In this document: piece by piece, positions 18,735 to 26,370 of the stretch
How positions within the stretch are numbered: the first letter of the stretch is position 1
How the letters are laid out: every line of letters begins with the position of its first letter
NCBI RefSeq assembly: GCF_022846655.1
Contig: NZ_AP025667.1
Span: forward strand, 4,439,001 to 4,503,000
Direction of reading: 5' to 3'
DNA length: 64,000 nt
Origin: Streptomyces seoulensis
GTDB lineage: Bacteria > Actinomycetota > Actinomycetes > Streptomycetales > Streptomycetaceae
Notes under the pieces: model-generated
The model's database searches: none
Told to the model about the DNA's origin: nothing
What the model saw: only the letters and a program-made list of their open reading frames with translations
Program-made: the position numbers and the translations under genes

Positions 18735-18748
18735 ACCCCCTAGGGGGT
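18735..18748. promoter_or_regulatory. Palindrome ACCCCCTAGGGGGT upstream of the trypsin gene
   Basis: A perfect 14-bp palindrome lies 175 bp upstream of the protease start and 48 bp after the LAL gene. Its half-site (ACCCCC) is the same as in the LuxR-type operator at 14794-14813, with 2-bp rather than 4-bp central spacing. It could be a LuxR/LAL site controlling the protease, or a weak hairpin ending the LAL transcript. Confidence 0.4.
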
Positions 18749-18923
18749 TCCCTCATTGGGAGGCGGGAGTTCCGGGTCCTAGCGTGAGGGTCGTGCCGCT
18801 CGCCGGGCACACGGGTTCGGAACGTCTCCGCTCTCCGCTCCACCGGAGTCGGGGGTGCCCCGTCCCCGTGCACCAACCCCACACCCGCGCGACCCCCACC
18901 GGCAACCCCCACTGAGGAGACTC

Positions 18924-19715
18924 ATGTTCGGGCTCAGACGTGCCAGAAAGACCGCCGCGACCGTGCTGGCCACCGCCGCCGCCGCGGCGACCGCGCTCGT
19001 GGCCGCCCCCGCGGCGAGCGCCGCGCCCCAGCCCATCGTGGGCGGCACGACCACCACCACGACCGCGTACCCGTACGTCATGCAGATCACGGACGCGTCC
19101 GGCAGCCAGTTCTGCGGCGGCACCCTGGTGTCCGCCAAGAAGGTGGTCACGGCGGCGCACTGCATGGTCGGCGAGTCGACGAGCAGCGTCCGGGTGGTCG
19201 GTGGCCGCACCTATCTGAACGGCACCAACGGCACGGTGAGCCGCGTCAGCAAGATCTGGATCAACCCGGACTACACGGACGCCACCCGCGGCGACGACGT
19301 GGCCGTGCTGACCCTGTCGACGTCGATGCCGTACACCCCGGTGTCCTACGTCTCCTCCTCCCAGACGGGCGTCTACGCGGCCGGCACCACGGCCCGGATC
19401 CTCGGCTGGGGCACCACCTCGGAGAACGGCAGCTCCTCCAACCAGCTCCGGACGGCGACCGTGCCGACCGTGTCCGACTCGAGCTGCCGCACCTCCTACG
19501 GTTCGGACTTCGTCCAGTCCGACATGGTCTGCGCCGGACTCACGTCCGGTGGCGTCGACACCTGCCAGGGCGACAGCGGCGGTCCCCTGATCATCGGGGG
19601 CGTCCTGGCAGGGATCACTTCCTGGGGCGAGGGCTGCGCGGAGGCCGGTTACCCGGGTGTCTACACCCGGCTGACCACCTTCTCCAGCCTGGTGACCGCA
19701 CAGGTCAACTCGTGA
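18924..19715 (+). CDS. Secreted trypsin-like serine protease (S1 family)
   Basis: The 263-residue precursor has a signal peptide and short propeptide (residues 1-37, ending ASAAPQP). The mature enzyme starts IVGG (38-41), the typical chymotrypsin-fold activation end. The catalytic triad is His79 (VVTAAHC), Asp125 (GDDVAVL) and Ser218 (GDSGGP). Asp212, six residues before the Ser, fixes trypsin-like cleavage after Arg/Lys. Six Cys residues can form three disulfides. AGGAG precedes the ATG at 18924. It resembles S. griseus-type trypsins and would act extracellularly. Confidence 0.93.
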   Translation: MFGLRRARKTAATVLATAAAAATALVAAPAASAAPQPIVGGTTTTTTAYPYVMQITDASGSQFCGGTLVSAKKVVTAAHCMVGESTSSVRVVGGRTYLNGTNGTVSRVSKIWINPDYTDATRGDDVAVLTLSTSMPYTPVSYVSSSQTGVYAAGTTARILGWGTTSENGSSSNQLRTATVPTVSDSSCRTSYGSDFVQSDMVCAGLTSGGVDTCQGDSGGPLIIGGVLAGITSWGEGCAEAGYPGVYTRLTTFSSLVTAQVNS

Positions 19716-19757
19716 CCGGAAGGACTTCCCGAGTGCGCTCGGGTGCATGACCAGGGG

Positions 19758-19792
19758 GGCGCTGCGAGCCACCACGAGCGGCCCGCAGCGCC
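19758..19792 (+). terminator. Hairpin terminator of the trypsin gene
   Basis: A 9-bp stem (GGCGCTGCG, 19758-19766, with 19784-19792) has a 17-nt loop, 43 bp after the stop. It is flanked by GGGG/CCC, which extends the pairing. Confidence 0.6.
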
Positions 19793-19936
19793 TCCCTATC
19801 CATCTGCGGTGAAGGGGCGTGCCGGTGGGCGTGCGCGACCCCCCGCGCGCCGGTGGCACTCCGGTCCTTCCACCGGGCAGGTGACCCGCCGGGGTGAACC
19901 TCCGGGCGGCGGACGGGGATTCCCTACGATCGTGCC

Positions 19937-20377
19937 GTGTCTCTCTTCACGCTCGAACGCACGGTCCCGCTCTCCCTCGACGAGGCGTGGCGCCGACTCA
20001 CCGACTGGCCCGGCCACGGCGACCTGGTGCCGCTCACCCGGATGACGGTGGCCACGCCCCCGCCGACCGGTGTGGGCACCCGCATCGTCGCCCGTACGGG
20101 GGTCGGCCCGCTGCTCTTCGACGATCCGATGGACATCACCGTGTGGTGCCCTCCGCTGGACGACGAACCGGGGCTGTGCCGCCTGGAGAAGCGCGGCCGG
20201 GTGGTCCTGGGCTGGGCGGAGATCGAGGTGCGGCCTGGGCCCGGCGGGCGGACCCGCGTGCTGTGGCGGGAGGAGCTGCGGGTGTCCTTCCTGCCGCGCG
20301 CCTTCGACGGCGTGGTGACGAGCGCCGCCCAGACCATGTTCGGACGCGTGGTGAACGGGCTGCTCAGGCGCGGGTGA
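19937..20377 (+). CDS. SRPBCC-fold (START/Bet v1-like) protein
   Basis: The 146-residue protein starts FTLERTVPLSLDEAWRRLTDWPGHGDLVPL, the first strand and gate helices of polyketide-cyclase/SRPBCC proteins. It continues with alternating strands (RIVARTG, MDITVWCPP, TRVLWREELRV) and ends in the long C-terminal helix FGRVVNGLLRR. Such proteins bind hydrophobic ligands, and the ligand is unknown. The start is GTG. It converges on the LysE gene with only 2 bp between stops. Confidence 0.8.
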   Translation: MSLFTLERTVPLSLDEAWRRLTDWPGHGDLVPLTRMTVATPPPTGVGTRIVARTGVGPLLFDDPMDITVWCPPLDDEPGLCRLEKRGRVVLGWAEIEVRPGPGGRTRVLWREELRVSFLPRAFDGVVTSAAQTMFGRVVNGLLRRG

Positions 20378-20379
20378 GT

Positions 20380-21018
20380 TCAGTCCGTACGGCCCGTGAC
20401 CGCGACCGTCACCCCGAGCCCGACCATGGCGAGCCCGCCCGCGCCGCCGACCGCGGCGAGCCGGCGCGGGGACCGGGCGAACCAGCCCCGCGCGGCGGAG
20501 GCGGCCAGCCCCCACGCGCTGTCGCAGGCCAGGGCGATGGCGTTGAACACCAGCCCGAGCAGCAGCATCTGGACCGGGACCCGGCCCTGGGCGGGGTCGG
20601 TGAACTGGGGCAGCACGGCGGCGAAGAACACGATCGTCTTGGGGTTGGCCACCCCGACCACGAAGCCGTCCCAGAGGGTGCGCGGACCGCTGTGCGCCGG
20701 GGCGTCCCCCGTGAACGCGGCCTTCATCGAGCCGCGTCGGCGCCACGCCGTGATGCCCAGGTACACCAGATAGGCGGCGCCCGCGAGTTTGAGCACCGTG
20801 AACGCCAGGAGCGAGCGCTCGACGACCGAGCCGACGCCGAGCGCCACGGCCGCGACGAGCACATAGGCGCCGAAGGTGTTGCCGACGACGGTGGTGAGTG
20901 CCGCGCGGCGGCCGTGGGCGAGGGCCCGGCCGATGACGAACAGCACGCTCGGTCCCGGCACCACGATCAGCAGCAGGGACAGCGCGGCGAAGGCGAGGAG
21001 CCGGTCGGCGGGGAGCAT
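20380..21018 (-). CDS. LysE/RhtB-family amino-acid exporter
   Basis: The 212-residue membrane protein has about six hydrophobic helices. The LysE signature is at the N-terminus (LLLIVVPGPSVLFVIGRALAHGRRAALTTVVGNTFG), with AGAAYLVYLGITAWRRRG and FVVGVANPKTIVFFAAVLPQF further on. It would export amino acids or homoserine-lactone-like solutes by proton antiport. The ATG at 21018 is preferred because GAGGG lies just upstream; an in-frame start 27 bp earlier is possible. The substrate is not predictable. Confidence 0.88.
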   Translation of the reverse strand: MLPADRLLAFAALSLLLIVVPGPSVLFVIGRALAHGRRAALTTVVGNTFGAYVLVAAVALGVGSVVERSLLAFTVLKLAGAAYLVYLGITAWRRRGSMKAAFTGDAPAHSGPRTLWDGFVVGVANPKTIVFFAAVLPQFTDPAQGRVPVQMLLLGLVFNAIALACDSAWGLAASAARGWFARSPRRLAAVGGAGGLAMVGLGVTVAVTGRTD

Positions 21019-21072
21019 GCCCTCATGCAAGCACGCCCGCCGCACCGGCCGTAACCAATTTTCCGCACGCTC

Positions 21073-22224
21073 TCAGGCCGGTGACCCCACCCCTAGGGGG
21101 CCGTCGTGGTGGATCGGGGTGTGCGCGCCGGTCAGCGGGACCCCGGTGCCGCCGCGCCGCGCCGCGACGATCTCCGCCGCGATGGACAGCGCCGTCTCCT
21201 CCGGGGTGCGGGCGCCCAGGTCGAGCCCGATCGGCGAACGCAGCCCGGCCAGCCGGCGTTCGGTCACGCCCGCCTCGCGCAGCCGCTCCAGCCGGTCGAG
21301 GTGGGTGCGGCGGGAGCCCATCGCGCCGACGTAGGCGACCGGCAGGCGCAGGGCCAGCCGCAGCAGCGGTACGTCGAACTTCGGATCATGGGTGAGGACG
21401 CACAGCACCGTGCGGGCGTCGGTGGCGGTGCGCTCCAGGTAGCGGTGCGGCCAGTCGACCACGACCTCGTCGGCCTCGGGGAACCGGGCGCGGGTGGTGA
21501 ACACCGGCCGCGCGTCGCACACCGTGACGTGGAAGCCGAGGAACTTGCCGACGCGGACCAGCGCGGCCGCGAAGTCGACGGCGCCGAACACGATCATCCG
21601 GGGCGCGGGGACGGCGGACTCGATCAGGACGGTGACCGGGGAGCCGCAGCGCGCGCCGCGTCCGCCGACCTCGACGGTGCCGGTGCGGCCGGCGTCCAGG
21701 AAGGCGGCGGCCTCGGCGGCGACGGTGTCGTCCAGCTCCGGGTGGCCGCCGAAGCCGCCGTGCCGGGTGCCGTCGCCGTGGACGAGCAGGGCGCCGCCGA
21801 GCAGGGCGGGCGGTCCCGTCACGATCCGGGCGAGCGCGACCGCCCCGCCGCTCGCGGTGGCGGCCAGCGCGGCGGCGAGCACCGGCCGGACCGGCCCGGC
21901 GGCATGGACCGGGAGCACCAGGACGTCGATGGCGCCGCCGCAGGTGAGCCCGGTGCCGAGGCCGTCCTCGTCGTCGTCGTCTTCGTCGTCGTCGAAGCGT
22001 TCCAGCACCGGCCGGCCGTCCGCCAGCGCCTGTCGGCACAGCTCGTACACCGCGCTCTCCACGCAGCCGCCGGAGACCGAGCCGACGGCCGTGCCGACGG
22101 CGTCGACCGCGAGGGCGGCGCCGGGGCGGCGCGGGGCGCTGCCGCTGACGGCGACGACGGTGGCGACCGCGAAGTCACGGCCCTCGGCGGCCCACGCGTT
22201 CAGTTCCTCGGCGATGTCCAGCAT
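21073..22224 (-). CDS. XdhC/CoxI-family molybdenum-cofactor maturation protein
   Basis: The 383-residue protein has an N-terminal XdhC domain (FAVATVVAVSGSAPRRPGAALAV, GSVSGGCVESAVYE) and a C-terminal Rossmann-like XdhC_C domain (MIVFGAVDFAAALVRVGKFLGFHVTVCDARPVFTTRARFPEADEV, YVGAMGSRRTHLDRLERLREAGV). XdhC binds Mo-cofactor, promotes its sulfuration and inserts it into xanthine dehydrogenase. It is the last gene of the xdh operon, 25 bp after the Mo subunit. An acidic run (FDDDEDDDDEDGLG) near residue 80 is probably a flexible loop. Confidence 0.9.
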   Translation of the reverse strand: MLDIAEELNAWAAEGRDFAVATVVAVSGSAPRRPGAALAVDAVGTAVGSVSGGCVESAVYELCRQALADGRPVLERFDDDEDDDDEDGLGTGLTCGGAIDVLVLPVHAAGPVRPVLAAALAATASGGAVALARIVTGPPALLGGALLVHGDGTRHGGFGGHPELDDTVAAEAAAFLDAGRTGTVEVGGRGARCGSPVTVLIESAVPAPRMIVFGAVDFAAALVRVGKFLGFHVTVCDARPVFTTRARFPEADEVVVDWPHRYLERTATDARTVLCVLTHDPKFDVPLLRLALRLPVAYVGAMGSRRTHLDRLERLREAGVTERRLAGLRSPIGLDLGARTPEETALSIAAEIVAARRGGTGVPLTGAHTPIHHDGPLGVGSPA

Positions 22225-22249
22225 CTGTCGGTCTCCTGGGGAATCGCTC

Positions 22250-24643
22250 TCATGCCGTGCCGGTGAGGTGCTCGGGCCGTACCGGGGTGCGGTTCAGCTC
22301 CAGTCCGGTCGCGGCGCGGATGGCGGCGAGCACGGCCGGGGTGGACGACAGGGTGGGGGCCTCGCCGGCGCCCCGCAGGCCGTAGGGGGCGTGGTGGTCG
22401 GCGAGTTCGAGGATGTCGACCGGGATGGTCGGGGTGTCGAGGATGGTCGGGATCAGGTAGTCGGTGAAGGACGGGTTGCGCACCTTCGCCGTGACCGGGT
22501 CCACGAGGATCTCCTCCATCACCGCGACGCCCAGACCCTGCACGGTGCCGCCCTGGATCTGGCCGAGGACGGAGAGCGGGTTGAGTGCCTTGCCGACGTC
22601 CTGGGCGCAGGCCAGCTCGACCACCTTGACCAGGCCGAGCTCGGTGTCGACCTCGACGACGGCGCGGTGCGCGGCGAAGGAGTACTGCACATGTCCGTTG
22701 CCCTGGCCGGTGCGCCGGTCGAAGGGCTGGGTCGGCCGGTGCCGCCACTCCCGCTCGACCTCGACGCTCTCCCCCTCCAGCACATCGGCGAGGTCGGCGA
22801 GGACCTCACCGCCGTCGGTGACCACCTTGCCGCGCTCCAGCAGGAGTTCGGCGGTCGCCCAGGCCGGGTGGTGGGTACCGAACTTGCGGCGGCCGATCTC
22901 CAGCACCCGTTCCCGCACCAGCGCGCAGGCGTTGCGGACGGCGCCGCCGGTGACGTACGTCTGGCGGGAGGCGGAGGTCGAACCGGCGCTGCCCACACGG
23001 GTGTCGGCGGGCTGGATGGTGACCTGCTCCACGCCGAGTTCGGTGCGGGCGATCTGCGCGTGCACGGTGACCCCGCCCTGGCCGACCTCCGCCATCGCGG
23101 TGTGCACGACGGCGACTGGTTCCCCGCCGACGACCTCCATGCGGACCTTGGCGGTGGAGTAGTCGTCGAACCCCTCGGAGAAACCGACGTTCTTGATGCC
23201 GACCGCGTAGCCGATCCCGCGTACGACGCCTTCGCCGTGCGTGGTGTTGGACAGGCCGCCGGGCAACTGCCGTACGTCGGCGCCCTCGCTGGATTCCCAC
23301 TGGCGCTCGGGCGGCAGCGGCATCGCCTTGACGCGACGCAGGAGTTCGGCGACCGGCGCGGGTGAGTCGACCACCTGCCCGGTGGGGAGGGTGCTGCCCT
23401 GCTCCATGGCGTTGAGCTGCCTGAACTCCACCGGATCCAGCCCGAGTTCCCCGGCCAGCTTGTCCATCTGTGCCTCGTAGGCGAAGCACGCCTGGACCGC
23501 GCCGAAGCCGCGCATGGCCCCGCAGGGCGGGTTGTTGGTGTAGAGCGCGACGGCCTCGATGTCGACGTCGTCCACGTCGTACGGCCCGATGCCGAGGGAG
23601 GCGGCGTTGCCGACGACGGCCGGGGACGCGGAGGCGTAGGCGCCGCCGTCCAGGACGATCCGGCACTTCACGTGGGTGAGCAGGCCGTCCCTGGTCGCGC
23701 CGTGCTCGTAGGTCAGCTTGGCCGGGTGGCGGTGGACATGGCCGAAGAAGGACTCGAAGCGGTCATAGACGATCTTCACCGGGCGGCCGGTGCGCAGGGC
23801 CAGCAGGCAGGCGTGGATCTGCATCGACAGGTCCTCGCGGCCGCCGAACGCGCCGCCGACCCCGGCCAGCGTCATGCGGACCTTGTCCTCGGGCAGGCCG
23901 AGGACGGGGGCGATCTGGCGCAGGTCGGAGTGGAGCCACTGGGTGGCGATGTAGAGGTGGACCCCGCCGTCCTCCTCGGGCACGGCGAGCCCGGACTCGG
24001 GGCCGAGGAACGCCTGGTCCTGCATGCCGAAGGTGTACTCCCCGCGCACGATCACATCGGCCCGCTCGGCGGCCGCGGCCGCGTCGCCGCGCACGATGGG
24101 CTGGCGGTGCAGGATGTTGGGGTGGGACACGTAGGGGGCGTGGTGGTCGGTGCGGCCCTCGTGGACCAGGACCGCGTCGGGGGCGGTGGCGGAGAACTCG
24201 TCGGTGATGACGGGCAGTTCGCGGTACTCGACCCGGATCTTGGCGGCGGCCCGGCGGGCGGTCTCGGGATGGTCGGCGGCGACCGCGGCGACGGGTTCGC
24301 CGTGGTGACGGACCTTGCCGTGGGCGAGGACCGGGGTGTCCTGGATCTCCAGGCCGTAGGTGCGCACGTCGGCGGGCAGGTCGTCGTAGGTCAGGACGGC
24401 GTGCACACCGGGCAGGGCCAGGGCCTCGGAGACGTCGATGGACACGATCTCGGCGTGGGCGACGGTGGAGCGCAGCAGGTGGCCCCAGAGCATGTCCTCG
24501 TGCCACAGGTCGGAGGAGTAGGCGAACTCGCCGGTGACCTTGAGGATGCCGTCCGGGCGGAGCGTGGACTCGCCGATGCCGCCCGCGGTCTGGGCACCCT
24601 GGGTGATCCTGGTCGGGACGCCGGCCGGTCCGGTTCGGGGCAT
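22250..24643 (-). CDS. Xanthine dehydrogenase, molybdopterin-binding subunit
   Basis: The 797-residue large subunit has GQVVDSP and QDQAFLGPESGLA, the Mo-cofactor segments GVGGAFGGRED and CGAMRGFGAVQACFAYE, and the catalytic Glu in the C-terminal GLRGAGEAPTLSSTPAV. It oxidises hypoxanthine and xanthine to urate. The ATG (24643) lies 1 bp beyond the stop of the 2Fe-2S subunit gene, and the 797-residue length suits a separate large subunit. Order FAD - 2Fe-2S - Mo - XdhC gives a complete enzyme plus its maturase. Confidence 0.93.
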   Translation of the reverse strand: MPRTGPAGVPTRITQGAQTAGGIGESTLRPDGILKVTGEFAYSSDLWHEDMLWGHLLRSTVAHAEIVSIDVSEALALPGVHAVLTYDDLPADVRTYGLEIQDTPVLAHGKVRHHGEPVAAVAADHPETARRAAAKIRVEYRELPVITDEFSATAPDAVLVHEGRTDHHAPYVSHPNILHRQPIVRGDAAAAAERADVIVRGEYTFGMQDQAFLGPESGLAVPEEDGGVHLYIATQWLHSDLRQIAPVLGLPEDKVRMTLAGVGGAFGGREDLSMQIHACLLALRTGRPVKIVYDRFESFFGHVHRHPAKLTYEHGATRDGLLTHVKCRIVLDGGAYASASPAVVGNAASLGIGPYDVDDVDIEAVALYTNNPPCGAMRGFGAVQACFAYEAQMDKLAGELGLDPVEFRQLNAMEQGSTLPTGQVVDSPAPVAELLRRVKAMPLPPERQWESSEGADVRQLPGGLSNTTHGEGVVRGIGYAVGIKNVGFSEGFDDYSTAKVRMEVVGGEPVAVVHTAMAEVGQGGVTVHAQIARTELGVEQVTIQPADTRVGSAGSTSASRQTYVTGGAVRNACALVRERVLEIGRRKFGTHHPAWATAELLLERGKVVTDGGEVLADLADVLEGESVEVEREWRHRPTQPFDRRTGQGNGHVQYSFAAHRAVVEVDTELGLVKVVELACAQDVGKALNPLSVLGQIQGGTVQGLGVAVMEEILVDPVTAKVRNPSFTDYLIPTILDTPTIPVDILELADHHAPYGLRGAGEAPTLSSTPAVLAAIRAATGLELNRTPVRPEHLTGTA

Positions 24644-24644
24644 C

Positions 24645-25196
24645 TCAGACCTCCTCGGCCTGCCGGGCGGCCGCCAGGCGGACCGCGTCCATGATCTTCT
24701 CGTAGCCGGTGCAGCGGCACAGGTTGCCCGAGAGCGCTTCGCGGATGTCGGCGTCGGTGGGCTCGGGGTTCTGCGCCAGGAGGTCGTCGGCGGCGACCAG
24801 CAGGCCGGGGGTGCAGAAGCCGCACTGGACGGCGCCCGCGTCGACGAACGCCTGCTGGACGGGCGCGAGTCGGGTGCCGTCCCCCGGCACCGGCCGCCAG
24901 TCGCGGGCCTCGTCGAGGCCGACACCGGGCGCGGCGGTCCGGCGCCGTTCGGCGTGGTCGGCCAGGCCCTCCACCGTGACGACCTCGCGGCCCTCGGCCT
25001 GGCCCGCCGCGACCAGGCAGGAACAGACCAGCTCGCCGTCGAGGCGGACGGTGCAGGACCCGCACTCGCCCTGTTCGCAGGCGTTCTTGGCGCCGGGCAG
25101 GCCGAGGCGTTCGCGCAGCACGTACAGCAGGGACTCGCCCTCCCAGACGTCGTCCGCCTGCTGCGGGCGTCCGTTGACGGTCAGACTGACACGCAT
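24645..25196 (-). CDS. Xanthine dehydrogenase, [2Fe-2S] subunit
   Basis: The 183-residue protein has two ferredoxin-like clusters: CEQGECGSC plus C-x-CLVAAGQ (plant-type [2Fe-2S]) and CGFCTPG with CRCTGYEKI (second [2Fe-2S]). It passes electrons from the Mo centre to FAD. The ATG overlaps the FAD-subunit stop (ATGA at 25196), giving strict coupling. The stretch between the clusters (SCLVAAG to LAPVQQAFVDAG) is ~25 residues longer than in minimal XdhC-type ferredoxin subunits. Confidence 0.93.
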   Translation of the reverse strand: MRVSLTVNGRPQQADDVWEGESLLYVLRERLGLPGAKNACEQGECGSCTVRLDGELVCSCLVAAGQAEGREVVTVEGLADHAERRRTAAPGVGLDEARDWRPVPGDGTRLAPVQQAFVDAGAVQCGFCTPGLLVAADDLLAQNPEPTDADIREALSGNLCRCTGYEKIMDAVRLAAARQAEEV

Positions 25197-26089
25197 CACG
25201 CGGCTCCTTCGGTGGCTCGGCGCTCTCCGCGGTACGACTCCCAGGCCCACATCAGCGTGCGGCGGGCCAGCACGCCGATCGCGTGGCGCCGGTAGTCGGC
25301 GGTGCCGCGCACGTCGTCGATGGGGTTGCAGGCGGCGGCGCACAGGGCGGCGAACCGCTTCACGGCCGAGGGGGCGATCACCTGGCCGTTGTCCCAGAAC
25401 CCGCCTTCCTCCAGAGCCGAGTCGAGGAACTGCTCGGCCACCTCCGCCCGGATCGGCGTGGGTGCGGCGGAGCCGATGCCGGTGCGGACCGTTCGGGTCT
25501 CGGGGTGCAGGGCGAGGCCGAAGGCGCACACCGCGATGACCATGGCGTTGCGGGTGCCGACCTTGGAGTACTGCTGGGGGCCGTCCGCCCGGGCGATCCG
25601 GACGGCGCGGATCAGTTCGTCGGGCTGGAGGGCGTTGCGCTTCACCCCGGTGTAGAAGGCGTCGATCGGGATGAGCCGGGTGCCGCGCGCGGCCGACTCG
25701 ACCTCGACCTCGGCCCCGGCCGCGAGCAGTGCCGGGTGCGCGTCACCGGCGGGCGAGGCGGTACCGAGGTTGCCGCCGACGCCGCCCCGGTTGCGGATCT
25801 GCGGTGAGGCGACGGTGTGCGCGGCGAGCGCGAGACCGGGCAGCTCGGCGCGCAGATGACGCATGATCCGCGCGTACGGGACGGAGGCCCCCAGCCGCAC
25901 GGTGTCCGCGCCGGTCTCCCACTCGGTCAGCTCGCCGATGCGAGTGAGGTCGAGGAGGTGGGTGGGGCGGCGGTGGTCGAAGTTGATCTCCACCATCACA
26001 TCGGTGCCCCCCGCGATCGGCACGGCGGTGGGGTGCTCGGCCTTCGCGGCGAGCGCCTCCTCCCAACTGGCGGGGCGAAGGAAGTCCAT
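25196..26089 (-). CDS. Xanthine dehydrogenase, FAD-binding subunit
   Basis: The 297-residue protein of the CoxM/XdhB type begins MDFLRPASWEEAL. The FAD-binding motifs are AGGTDVMVEIN and RNRGGVGGNLGTASPAGD. It takes electrons to NAD+ or another acceptor. It is the first gene of the minus-strand xdh operon and divergent from pucR across 281 bp. An upstream in-frame start is possible, but this ATG starts at the conserved N-terminus. Confidence 0.92.
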   Translation of the reverse strand: MDFLRPASWEEALAAKAEHPTAVPIAGGTDVMVEINFDHRRPTHLLDLTRIGELTEWETGADTVRLGASVPYARIMRHLRAELPGLALAAHTVASPQIRNRGGVGGNLGTASPAGDAHPALLAAGAEVEVESAARGTRLIPIDAFYTGVKRNALQPDELIRAVRIARADGPQQYSKVGTRNAMVIAVCAFGLALHPETRTVRTGIGSAAPTPIRAEVAEQFLDSALEEGGFWDNGQVIAPSAVKRFAALCAAACNPIDDVRGTADYRRHAIGVLARRTLMWAWESYRGERRATEGAA

Positions 26090-26278
26090 GGCCGGCCCTC
26101 TTCTTCCGTCTTGTGGCACGGGGGTCGTGAGGTCAGTACACCCGTCTTGTTCCAACGGGGTCAGTCACCGAAAACCCGAAGGAGTTGGCTGGCCACGGCG
26201 GTCATCTTGTAGATTCGTATGAACGAAGGCCATCGGCAACCTCTCTGTTTTCCCCGTGAAACACAGGAGACACCGCAG

Positions 26279-26307
26279 GTGCGGGGCACGGCCCGCGCGC
26301 CCCGCAC
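26279..26307 (+). other. Hairpin in the pucR leader
   Basis: GTGCGGGG (26279-26286) pairs with CCCCGCAC (26300-26307) across a 13-nt loop, 64 bp upstream of pucR. It lies in the 281-bp divergent xdh/pucR region. This region also holds the only long AT-rich patch nearby (26205-26270), where both promoters probably lie. No obvious copy of the TCAACA...TGTTGA site of the urate operon is seen here. Confidence 0.35.
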
Positions 26308-26370
26308 CGGCTCCGCCTCCGTCACCCATCAGGATCAATCGAAGTTTCGACACAGAACGGCGGCGACGAG

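Noticed and set aside
21091..21101. CCCCTAGGGG palindrome resembling the dyad at 18735
   Set aside because: It lies inside the last codons of the XdhC gene, far from any start. Most likely coincidence.
21968..21999. GTC/TTC triplet run that looks like a microsatellite
   Set aside because: It encodes the acidic loop FDDDEDDDDED of XdhC in frame. It is a coding repeat, not an independent element.
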